A stretch of 64,000 bases of DNA from Cryptomeria japonica (taxonomy: Eukaryota > Streptophyta > Pinopsida > Cupressales > Cupressaceae): assembly GCF_030272615.1 (NCBI RefSeq), contig NC_081414.1, forward strand, positions 824,181,396 through 824,245,395, given 5' to 3'. Below, one piece after another: positions 11,845 through 21,937 of this stretch (positions are counted from its first letter, which is position 1; each line of letters starts with the position of its first letter). The notes below the pieces were generated by a model, which saw nothing but the letters and a program-made list of their open reading frames with translations, ran no database searches and was not told the origin of the DNA. The position numbers and the translations under genes are program-made.

Positions 11845-12225
11845 CTGTGACAATGAAAAAATATATAAAACGTTAGCGAAATTACATCATACACAACATG
11901 AACAACATGAACTTTTGTAGACAAAAAGAGTATTAAATATTAAAAAGATGTTGTCATCAAAATCATTGTAAATTTTTTAATTCCTTACCTTTACTTTATG
12001 TAGACTATGCAGGATCCTCAACTAAATGGTCACATAAATAGTCACATAGCTAATAAACAATCCAATTTCCATAAATAAACATAGTTTAAAAATTGTCACA
12101 TAAATAAAAGGTGCATCATGAATTAATTATGTAATGGCATTAGAATTCAAAACAAAATGAATTAATTATGTAAAAAAAATTCTATCAAGAAGTCAATATT
12201 AAATAGATAATATAGTAATCGCATT

Positions 12226-12275
12226 CCTCATACATTTCATTCTTCATCATCATGAACATCAAGGTCATCATCACC

Positions 12276-12325
<50 letters not shown>

Positions 12326-12434
12326 TTCATTCTCATACATTTCATTCTTCATCATCATGAACATCAAGGTCATCATCATCATCATCATCATTTCATTCTC
12401 ATACATTTCATTCTTCATCATGAACATCAAGGTC

Positions 12435-12507
<73 letters not shown>

Positions 12508-12535
12508 ATGTCTTCGCCATCATCATCACCACCAC
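12226..12535. repeat. (ATC)n microsatellite with a repeated coding tail
   Basis: Long ATC runs separated by three copies of a segment containing TTCATTCTTCATCATGAACA at about 12226, 12326 and 12391. Read on the minus strand it encodes the poly-Asp tail of the CACTA transposase and its stop. Open frames on the plus strand here are artefacts of the repeat. Confidence 0.85.
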
Positions 12536-15500
12536 CTTCTTCTTCTTCTTCTTCTTCTTCTTCTTCTTCTTCTTCTTCATGAAACTGTCGATCGTGATCA
12601 TCATCCACTTCATCTTCTACTTCTTCGGTATCTTCTTCTTCCATCACATTATACTTTATCAGCGTTCCTCTTGGATCATGTCTAACAACAAATGACCAAC
12701 CCGGTTTATGTGGAACCTCTAAGTAAAATACTTGCTCACATTGTTCTTCTTCTTCTTCTTCTTCTTCTTCTTCTTCATTGTGAAACTGTCGATCGTGATC
12801 ATCATCCACTTCATCTTCTACTTCTTCGGTATCTTCTTCTTCCATCACATTATACTTTATCAGCGTTCCTCTTGGATCATGTCTAACAACAAATGACCAA
12901 CCCGGTTTATGTGGAACCTCTAAGTAAAATACTTGCTCACATTGGCTTGGAAGAACATAGGGCTCATCCCCAACTGGTTCAAATGACCTTGTATTTAGCA
13001 TTATAAAACCATTATCATGTTCAATAACAGTTCTATCAGGATCATTTTTATTCAATCGTAGCCTATACCATTTGACGACGAACAAAACTAATTTGAAGGA
13101 ATTAAAGTCACACTCAAGTATATCATCCAAAATGCCATAGTATCGATTTTGAGACTGTTGAAGATGAATGTCATTTCTTGATGAAATATTTGTCACCTCA
13201 AAGACTGCAGTGATGCCAGAATCACAAGTTTTCTTTGTGTCATCCAACTTTTTTATGCGAAATTTATGACCATTGCAGCACATAGCGTTGTGGTGTTTGA
13301 CCTGCGATATGTCAAACATGTAAAATTTATTGCATTGTGAGTTGATAAACATATGGGTGATTAATAAATTTATACGTACCTGTTTATCTCTTAAACCATA
13401 TGCTAAATCAATTTCCCTTTGTGTAACATTGGAATCTCCATTACGATGTGCTTCTTTAACCAATGAAGCCACAGCTTCCCATGTTAACGTGCATCCAGAA
13501 TGTTGACAACATTCAATCCATACCCTTATCCAATCAAGATTGTTTGCAATATACAAATGTAGTGCATCCCACTCTCGACCAGCTGTACAAAAAATAAATA
13601 GACGTCTTACAATCGATTTATTTTGAAGATTAAGAATTAATTAACTACAATAACATCTTATAATTACCTCTCACTTTCCTCAATCTACCTTTCCCTGTCA
13701 AGTACTCCCCTTCAAATTTGTTAATGGTGTTGGGATCCCAAATGCGATCCACGTGGATCTTTGATGCAAACTTAGGAAGATATTAAAAAATGTACACCAT
13801 AGTTTGGTATACCATATATCCCTCCACCATAGAACCCTCAGGATGTGCTCTTTGTTGAACCAAAGCCTTCAAAAATTTCAAATGCCTCTCAACCAGCCAC
13901 ATTGATCTAGTGTGTACAGGTCCACACAATTCAATCTCCTCAACTTGGTGTATGAGGTAGTGTTCTTGTGCATTGAAAAAAGCTGGAGGTAGACACTTTT
14001 GCATTTCACACATTAAATGAGGAATTTTTCTCTTCCAATATTTTATATCGTCTTTATGGATTTCTTTACATGACAACCACCTACAAGGTATTCAAGACGC
14101 AAAAAAATATATTACATAAGAAGTAAAACAAATCGCAAATATAATATCTATACAACGAACTAAACAAATATCACTACTTACCTCATGTATTTTCCAAGAT
14201 CATATATGACTTGCTTGACATTATTGTCGAAGTTGTCTGGGAGAGATAGAGGTAGAACGTACTGCAACAATTATAAAACTATCTTTTCATTTTTTGTAAC
14301 ATAATGAAAAGTACATGCATGCGCAGTACTTAAATACATACTAAAAACACAAGAACATGAATTACCTTAATGAAGGTATGCCAATCATGCGTTTTCATCC
14401 CTGGCCCAAATTCACTTTTCTTTGATATGAGATTGTTTATGTTCGCAGCAAATCCTGTGGGAAATTGAATTTTTCGTATGACTTCTTTTATAGAATTGCT
14501 TTGCTGGTCCGTTAATAACCAAGGAAGCTCACTTATATTAATCTAGTCTCCATGGCTATTTGATTGAATGACATTTATCATTGCATGATTGGAATCATGA
14601 ATGTCACTACATATTTTGACAATTTTTTCTTTGTCACGCCTTCCATCCAATATTTTCCATAATGTCTCTGTTATATTCTTTCCAATATGCATACTATCAA
14701 ACAAGTGAACAATTTGTAACTGCTCGTAGTAGGGCAACCTACTAAATTTTTCGGGATAACTTTTTATTCCCTTAGGAAGGTGGTCATTTATGCCTTCATG
14801 ACCTTCATGATCATCAATCACATCATCAGCAAACAAAACAAAATAGAAAAGGTGTTTTATGACAAACCAATAGATGGAATGGCATTACCTTGATGATTAA
14901 TTCTATTATATTCCAACTTCCATAGGTGAGGTGTCATTCTTCGTGGCTTTGATGTATTCTCTTCTTTCCCATTGAAAAGATGTTTTTCAGTATTTCGATA
15001 CTTATGATTTTTGTGGAGAAAGTGCCTATACTCATAAAACACCTGCTTTCCTAAACTTTTTGAATGACGAGATTTCATCTTTGGACCACAAACAGGACAT
15101 GCAAATTTTCCCTTTGTTTGAAGACCTACAAGATAATGTATAATTGGATTAAATATGATAATTTTTTGAATTATAATGTTCATGCACAACTTAAACACTA
15201 TAACATACCACAAAAATGTGTTAGCCCTGGGGCATCGTGTATTGTCCATAGAAGCATCGCATGGAATTGAAATTGTCTTTGTCCTATTAGTCTAGAGATG
15301 TCATACATAGTGACACCATTCCATAACTCCAGCAACTCGTCGATAAGAGGCTCAATATATACATTCATATCTTTAACTTGGTACTTACCTAATTGAATGA
15401 ACAAAAACATTACATAATTATTATGACCATTTTACTGCAACATTTATAATTAAATTTAGACGACTATATTTAAATGATAAAATACCTGGAACAATCATTG

Positions 15501-16778
15501 CCAACATTATGTGCTCCCTCTTTATTGACATCCATGGAGGAATGTTATTGTTGATAACAAAAACAGGCCACACTGAGTAAACAGGTCTCATCTCTCCAAA
15601 TGGATTGACATCGTCCACTGCCAATGAAAGCCTGAGATTACGAGGTTCTTCTTTAAAGTGTGGCCACTTTTCCTCTATGTCCATAAATCTTGAACCATCC
15701 GCAAGCATTCGAATAATGTCATCTCGACTTCTATTGTGTGCATGGTAATCTATAAATTGTGCCAAGCTAGTGCACTTGAATAATCGTTTCATATGTGGAA
15801 TAATGGGAATATAGCAAAGAACCTTGCGAGGAACCCTTTTTGTTATTTGATCTGTTCGATATCTACTGATATGACATTCAGGGCATTCAGTTTGAAATTC
15901 ATGTTGTTTGTGATATATAATATGATCATTGGGACAAGCATCTATTGCTTGATACTCCATTCCAATATCTTTCATAACGACAGATAATTCTCGGTATGAG
16001 TGAGGTAGAATATTTGATGGTGGTAACAAAAACTCACCTATCAATCTACAACAACAAAATATAATTTGTTATAATAAATAATATTAATGGTACAACATGA
16101 TTCACAGTTTATTATGACATATATGACATGCCTTAACATACATGACATTGTTATGTTGGATAAACCATTCATAACCTTCAAGTTCACCAACAGCAATACA
16201 TCGAAGAGAAGAGTTTCTTGTGAGCCTTCATAAAGGGCCTCAGATGCCTTCTTAAGTAGAGGGACATCATGAACAACATCAAGGTCATCTTCATCATCAT
16301 GATCAGCTACGTGATTACTAAATGAGTCATGGATCAATGTATTTGTACCGTCATCTTCAATTGTGTTTTCTGGCTCATGATCGTCGATATTCACACCTCC
16401 ATGTTTGTCCACTTTGAAAACCATATTCTCAGGGTTGTGTTGATCCATACCATGTGCTCTGGGGTGCTCGGCCTATATAAAATTGATATACATAAATAAA
16501 CCATGATCATGATTTCATCATCACGTGATTTATTATGTATATAAATTGTCAAAACGATAAAATGAAAAACTTACCAATGGATGATAATCATGTCCACCTT
16601 CAATGTGACCATGCAGCCTACAATGTTTCTTCATTGTTTTGATTAGAAGTCTTCTAGTCTTTAACCCCTTACAAATTTTGCACGGACAATAACATTTTCC
16701 ATCACCTTTTCTTTTCAAGTTAGACCACAATCTAGCAATTGTCTCCTTATTTTGTTGTTCGCTGATATTGTCTGACAT
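12408..16778 (-). pseudogene. CACTA TNP2-type transposase gene, ten exons, broken
   Basis: Exon model (minus): 16778-16575 transposase-associated domain (CPCKICKGLK, HCRLHGH); 16472-16132; 16045-15486 TNP2/Transposase_21 (CPNDHIIYHKQH, CPECHISRY); 15388-15209; 15125-14889 (KGKFACPVCGPKM); 14826-14366; 14261-14182; 14080-13668 DUF4218 (LPPAFFNAQEHYLIH); 13582-13380; 13301-12408 DUF4216 plus acidic tail. Reading phase is kept across the joins. Lesions: in-frame TAG at 14543-14545, TAA at 13783-13785, and the acceptor before the sixth exon reads GCTG instead of GCAG. The second exon ends at a GC rather than GT donor. In an intact element this enzyme cuts and joins the CACTA ends. Confidence 0.8.
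12541..12943 (-). repeat. 201-bp in-frame tandem duplication in the transposase 3' exon
   Basis: GAAACTGTCGATCGTGATCA starts at 12581 and again at 12782, a 201-bp period (67 codons). Each copy encodes the QCEQVFYLEVPHKPGWSFVV segment followed by a Glu run. The two copies look almost identical, so the duplication is recent; it probably arose by slippage between the two TTC runs. Confidence 0.85.
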
Positions 16779-18284
16779 GGTCTTTCTTCACAGGCAAGAA
16801 AATAGAAATTATTGTCTGACATGGTCTTTCCCTTAGGAGCTGGCAGATCCTGCTTCCATACTTTAATTCTATTTTCTCAAAGGACAATCCTAAAAATCCA
16901 TGCATTGCAAACAACTTTTTACACCTTTGTTGGTTGTGGTGGCGTCACAGAGAGTTTGCATCAATAAATGAAGAACATGCCAATGCTTTTAATGCAGTAG
17001 TAGAAGTCTATCTCTTATTCAATATCTCTAGTGAAACCCCCATGATCTTTTGTTGGAGTAGAATTTGTTATATTCTAGAAAGGGTCTTGTCCTTTGTTGA
17101 TGGGATATTCATCTACCTCAAGAAATAACTGTTCTTTTCTCCAACAAGAAGTGGAATTAAATGAAGATCTAGCACCATGAAATTAATCCTCAAAAGGATT
17201 ACTATAGTTAGTTTTGGTAGATAATGATCTGGGTAAAATACTAATGTGGCTTTACGAAACATTATGTACTAGCTTAGAATAATCTAACAACTTTGGTGCG
17301 ACATGCTACATCCAATTAAGTCTCCATCAGTATCTCTATTGTGTTTATGGATTGGGATTCAATGCACTCTTTTTATACACAGATTTTACATTCAACTGAG
17401 GAGGTTTGTATGTAGTTGTCTTTCGATTGTATCCCTATTTCAAGAATTTCTTCTATCAACAAATCATTTGTTGTAAGTTGTACAAGTGGAAGCTTGAACA
17501 TGCCTTCCATGCTAGCCTTGTTGATACATTCAACACCATATTGTGCAACAAATCTTTAGAACTCCATTTTTCCGAATTGAAGAGTGAGTAGTAGGGACAA
17601 TCTAGGACACTTACAGAGGTTTTGCAAGAGAGATAAATAGACCTAAATATTATGGCTTAATAATGATCAATAGGTAAATAGATAAGAAACTCTCAATATC
17701 AAAATGACTTTCTCAATTGCCTTTACTAGAAATGGATAGATCTGCTAATAATGGCTTTATGACTATATGTCAACTTTAGAATCAATCCAAGAAGAGCTAG
17801 AACTAATATGCGATATCTAGATTTATGATCTCTATAATATAACAATCCCATAATTATGTTTCTACACATCTATACCACAACACAAACATCATGCTAGTGT
17901 TCAACCATAACAATTGATATCCTAATTATAGAATGTGAAATATGCACATAACTATGAATAAAGATTAAGAAAAACAAAGAAAGATGCTTATTGCAAACAT
18001 AAATGACTAATGGACAAGAATTGAATTCATTGTAGATAGTTTTGAATATCAAATTCACTTATTTGTGTGCATTTAGTAACTTATGTACTTGTGGCCAACC
18101 ATTTATCTCTTTCATAAATTAAACACTTATTAATAACATTAAATGGCTGAGTAATTATGTTTTAGTTGAAATTGAAAATAAAATATTTTATTCCAGGACA
18201 ACTCACACTATTCCCTATCATATTTTAGACTCTCAGTTTTGTTAGTAGTGGTTTGATGTCTTTGGAGCTGATCATTGCATTTCT
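16779..18284. other. CACTA 5' flank, nothing recognised
   Basis: AT-rich sequence upstream of the transposase start, presumably holding its promoter. No coding similarity, repeat or TATA context could be assigned with confidence. Confidence 0.4.
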
Positions 18285-19005
18285 TTAGTTACGTTTGCCA
18301 ACCTACTCCCAGCCTGTGCCAAAATGGGAGCTTTGGAACAAGGTATGGACATCCATCAAAGCATAAAAGATAAAGGAATTTTGTCAGATGTAGTTGCAAC
18401 TGCACAAAATGGATTTGTTGAGAAGGCTTTAGAAACTTTCAAGCAAATGCAATCGGCAAGTGTAAAGCCAAATTCCACGACCATTGCTACTATCCTCCTT
18501 GCCTGTGCCAAAATGGGAGATTTGGAACAGGGTATGGACATTCATTGAAGCATAAAGGATAGAGAAATTTTGCCAGATGTTGTAGTTGTAACTGCCTTGG
18601 TAGACATGTATGCAAAATGTGGAAGCATAGACAAGGCACGTGAACTATTTGATAGAATGCCTGAAAGAAATGTTGTCTCGTGGACTGCAACAATTGCTGG
18701 ATATGCACAAAATGGATTTGTCGAAATGGCTTTAGACACTTTCAAGCAAATGAAATTGGAAGGCATGAAGCCAAATTCCACAACCTTTGCCAGCATCCTC
18801 CCTGCCTGTACAAAAATGGGAGCTTTGGAATAGGGTATGGACATCCATCAAAGCATAATGGATAGAGGAATTTTGTTAGGTGTTGTACTTGCAAATGCCC
18901 TACTTGACATGAATGCAAAATGTGGAAACATGGACAAGGCTCGTGAATTGTTTGATACGATGCCGCAAAGAGATGTGATCTCATGTGAACAATCAACACA
19001 CGCGT
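18285..19005 (+). pseudogene. PPR (PLS-type) gene fragment captured in the CACTA element
   Basis: Repeated pentatricopeptide motifs: NLLPACAKMGALEQGMDIHQ, VTALVDMYAKCGSIDKAREL, FDRMPERNVVSWTATIAGYA, then KQMKLEGMKPNSTTFASILP, and another set ending near 18990. Such proteins bind organellar RNA. The fragment starts abruptly inside a motif, has stops at 18546-18548 (TGA) and 18831-18833 (TAG), and its first unit has an internal deletion joining DVVAT to AQNGFVE. It has no start, no organelle targeting sequence and no C-terminal E or DYW domain. It lies just inside the right CACTA end, as expected for a captured host gene piece. Confidence 0.8.
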
Positions 19006-19456
19006 ATACAGGTGGAAGGGATTGCTGATACAAAATTGAACGCTCACTCCTCAATCACAATTCTATGGTTTTACGAGATTAAACTTTGACAATTAACCAC
19101 CACATGTATATTTTTTGCAACATGAAATTAAAAACTAGGGCAATTTGAATCTACCTCATGCATGGGATTGCCTTCGACGCGGATTTGATGTTCTTGGGGG
19201 TTGAAGTTGCCACGCCGCCTACGCGGGATTGCAATTCACAAATGAATTCCCTACCTCTTTTTTATTTTGTAATGGCCGCTGTCGTCAGAATTATGACAAA
19301 TGCGAGCACTTTTTTGAAAAAAAGAAAATTCTCATTGCTAATGCCTTCTTCGTCGAAACCAAATGGGTAATTTCTGTTGGAATTACGACGAATGTGGGCA
19401 TTTTTCCAAAAAAAATCAAATTTGGCCACAATATACCTTCTCCGTCGGAAACCTCA

Positions 19457-19485
19457 GTCGAAAATCTAGTCCAAATGTATTAGTG
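19457..19485 (-). repeat. CACTA right terminal inverted repeat
   Basis: Reads CACTAATACATTTGGACTAG on the minus strand and matches the left end at 2756-2784. Next inside are CGACTGAGG and CCGACGG subterminal motifs. Confidence 0.75.
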
Positions 19486-19506
19486 TAATATGAGCTTGTT
19501 GCTAAT

Positions 19507-19803
19507 CACAAGAGGCTTCACTTAGTGAACCTAGGTTATAGCATGTGCGTTCATGGCATACTAAAAAACCCCCATTTTTTCAAAAAATATTGCCCTAAAC
19601 TCCTTTTTTGTCACCCCCTCCCAATACTCAACCCAAATTAAAAGCCCCCATATTTTCACCAAATATTGTATTTTTTCATAGCCTGAATTAAAAAACCCCC
19701 TATTTTCACTGATAGGCAATATATTGTACCCTCATTTTTGGGATATTAAAGCTCCCAATATGAATGCACGTGATATAATATTGCCTAGCCAGTGAAGCCC
19801 CCA
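19507..19803. mobile_element. MULE-like MITE, 297 bp
   Basis: Flanked by a perfect 10-bp direct repeat TGTTGCTAAT (19497-19506 and 19804-19813), fitting the 9-11-bp duplication of Mutator-like elements. The arms are imperfect inverted repeats of about 45 bp sharing GGCTTCACT, CTAGG and a GTGC-TTCAT block. Non-coding interior with runs of CCCCC and poly-A. Confidence 0.7.
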
Positions 19804-19813
19804 TGTTGCTAAT

Positions 19814-20183
19814 AAAACTTGATTATCTTCTCAATTCAAAGGTTTCATTTCAGTTATGATTGAATCCTTGTAAATGGATGCATAGTTGATTTTAAGCTAT
19901 CACCTCTCAATTAAGTCCTTTGTTGTACAAACAACGATGACCACAAATTGACCTCATGCACTACACAATTTTTTCCAAAAAATAGACCAAATTTTTTCCA
20001 ATTGACCTTCCACACCTCTTTGGCATACCCATTGCACACCAAAGTGTAATTACTAGTTTATATTATTTTATTAAAATAAGAGTTGTAGTTAACATTACAT
20101 AAATATAATTATTCTAATATAATTTTAAAATAACAATGAAAAAATTGTAATAATAAAAAATTCAAATATTTTTATTACAATTC
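19814..20183. other. AT-rich spacer before the LINE
   Basis: No gene seen. CAAATATTTTTATTACAA at 20163-20180 recurs downstream of the LINE at 28124-28141, so the insertion site was already repetitive. Confidence 0.4.
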
Positions 20184-20201
20184 AAAATTATAATAATTAA
20201 A
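20184..20201. repeat. LINE target-site duplication, left copy
   Basis: AAAATTATAATAATTAAA, 18 bp, identical to 28100-28117 on the other side of the LINE. Confidence 0.85.
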
Positions 20202-20227
20202 TAGTCTCTGCTCTGCTATTTGGCGAA

Positions 20228-21706
20228 ATGCGAAATCAATACTCAGCGAACTTGGCAAGGTTTCCGGCGGGGGGTTGCAGGCAAGTCTTCGCCACGCGCC
20301 CGAGGAGCATCACGGTCTTCAGTCCGCCATGTAAGGGACATCCTGCAACAAACGAAAGGCGTTCGGTTTACAGAACGGGCGCATTTGGGAAAAACGAAGA
20401 AATTAGGGCAAAAAAATCCGAAGTCTTGTCACTTCCCTCCGACGGAAATTGGCAAGTCGCTCGATCAAAAATTGCCAAGAAGAAGATGGGCGAAAATAGA
20501 AAGTTGTCTTCAAACTTCGATAGGCATAAAACCACAGCCTCGAACCAATATCCGGCAACTGGGGCAAACATGGTGCCGCTCGGAAAAGTAAGATATTTTG
20601 TGCCAAAACCCAGATTAAGACCGAGGCGAATTTGTAATATCCCGGAAGATTTAATGGAACCCCAATTCAAATTATATAGCGAATGTGGGGTTTTTGCAAA
20701 ATGGGCTGGAATAGGAGAAGATGCAGGAAAAATTATCAATTGGTGGACGGCCCAATACCCGGGACAGGTAAGTATCTCTATCTTGGAAAATAATTTTCTT
20801 TCAATCTTATGTGATAATCAAAACACAAAAAATGATATTCTCCATGGGAAGGTAAAACTGTTCAAAGGATATGGATTTTTTAGATGTGAATGGGAACCGA
20901 ATTTTGATCCATACTCACAGAATGTAAATAAATGCCCTAGATGGATTAATTTGGGTCCTTTACCAGTCGAATATTTGGATTTTAAAATCTTAGAATATAT
21001 CGGGGAACAGTTTGGCTCTTTTCTGGGCTGTGAAGGGCTAGGAAATGAGGTTTCAAACAAGAATATCAAAATATTAGTTGAAATTGACATTAAAACCACG
21101 GTCTTAGAACCCACCATGCTAGTATCGAGCAGGGGGGAATGGAGCATTCATCCCACCTTCTATGATGGGGTTATAAATGAAGCCGATATAAGACTGATAA
21201 CATGCCCAGTTCTGATTAATAGTATCGAACATACGGAAAACCCTCTTCCAGAACAGTATAAAAATATCACTTCAAATGCGTCCCCCACACATGATAATTG
21301 CCCTCCTGTGGCTAACACTGAGGTAAATAATAACAATAATTCCAGTAACATTAGTGATCTAGATAAAATTATAGATGAGGCAAATTCTATAAAAAATGAT
21401 GCCCTAATGGAGATGTCAAAAAGAATCTCCGATTCGGTGGATTCATTAAAACTTCCATCTGAATCAAAGTCAGTCGAAAATCTGGGACAAGATAATGAGG
21501 CAGAGCAAGATGAAATGACCTCTAGAATGGCTGTTGTTCTTGAGGCATTCGACAATAACGTAGTTGAAAATCTTTCCCCGGAAGAGGAAGCTGAGAAGAG
21601 GTTCCTAATTCAGGAACTCTTGTCTTCCATGGAAGAGGTAGAAAATATTGAGAATAGGGTAGGAGACATTACACCTATTCCTGTCAATGAATTCACAGTA
21701 GCTTAG
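20228..21706 (+). CDS. LINE ORF1 (DUF4283-like RNA-binding protein), ends at an internal amber codon
   Basis: 492 residues from the first ATG of the element. Residues about 143-320 fit the DUF4283-type domain of plant LINE ORF1 proteins (W-containing core with WEPNFDPYS, CPRWINLGPLPVEYLDFKIL and EQFGSFLG), which coats the LINE RNA. No CCHC zinc knuckle is seen. The N-terminus is basic, the C-terminus acidic and Asn/Ser/Glu-rich. After the TAG at 21704-21706 the same frame stays open for 77 more codons and ends at TGA 21935-21937, overlapping the ORF2 ATG as ATGA. The TAG is therefore likely a new nonsense mutation, or else a readthrough point. Confidence 0.85.
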   Translation: MRNQYSANLARFPAGGCRQVFATRPRSITVFSPPCKGHPATNERRSVYRTGAFGKNEEIRAKKSEVLSLPSDGNWQVARSKIAKKKMGENRKLSSNFDRHKTTASNQYPATGANMVPLGKVRYFVPKPRLRPRRICNIPEDLMEPQFKLYSECGVFAKWAGIGEDAGKIINWWTAQYPGQVSISILENNFLSILCDNQNTKNDILHGKVKLFKGYGFFRCEWEPNFDPYSQNVNKCPRWINLGPLPVEYLDFKILEYIGEQFGSFLGCEGLGNEVSNKNIKILVEIDIKTTVLEPTMLVSSRGEWSIHPTFYDGVINEADIRLITCPVLINSIEHTENPLPEQYKNITSNASPTHDNCPPVANTEVNNNNNSSNISDLDKIIDEANSIKNDALMEMSKRISDSVDSLKLPSESKSVENLGQDNEAEQDEMTSRMAVVLEAFDNNVVENLSPEEEAEKRFLIQELLSSMEEVENIENRVGDITPIPVNEFTVA

Positions 21707-21712
21707 CCCCAA

Positions 21713-21937
21713 ATGGGAGAGGATGATGGAGATGGAGTGATAGTCTCCCAGCAAACCTTAGGGATAAAAAATATATATGACGGGAAAAACCTTCCTGACT
21801 GCGCTAGAGAAGCTAAAAGTAGAGGCAGAAAATCTTTGAGCGAATTAAGATTGCAGGATGGAAATGCAAAAGACCAAGGCAAGTTAACTGCCTTCTTTGA
21901 TGCTGGGAAGGGGAAGGGCCTTCCCACGGCCCCATGA
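21713..21937 (+). CDS. In-frame C-terminal extension of LINE ORF1 after the amber codon
   Basis: Same frame as ORF1 and separated from it only by one TAG and two sense codons. It encodes a basic tail (GRKSLSELRLQDGNAKDQGK, AFFDAGKGKGLP). Its stop overlaps the ORF2 start in the four bases ATGA at 21934-21937, the geometry expected for stop-restart coupling. Confidence 0.6.
   Translation: MGEDDGDGVIVSQQTLGIKNIYDGKNLPDCAREAKSRGRKSLSELRLQDGNAKDQGKLTAFFDAGKGKGLPTAP

Larger units (their letters stand above)
2756..19485 (-). mobile_element. CACTA (En/Spm) DNA transposon, about 16.7 kb, with cargo
   Basis: The left end reads CACTAGTACATTCGG and the right end, reverse complemented, reads CACTAATACATTTGG. 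The similarity continues through a shared GATTTTCGAC about 20 bp in. Inside each end are GTCGAC/CGTCGAAA-type subterminal motifs, and a 16-17-bp inverted match (ATTCGTCGTAATTCC) occurs at about 2946 and 19376. Between the ends are a TNP2-type transposase gene and a second gene, both minus strand, as CACTA elements normally have, plus a long unrecognised plus-strand gene and a PPR fragment. The 3-bp flanks (TCT left, TAA right) do not match, so the duplication has mutated or the two ends come from different copies. Confidence 0.7.

Noticed and set aside
12252-12695. Plus-strand Ile/Phe-rich open frame
   Set aside because: It is the complement of the ATC and TTC runs inside the CACTA transposase exon.
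2756-19485. A matching 3-bp target duplication for the CACTA element
   Set aside because: The flanks read TCT and TAA, so no duplication is claimed.
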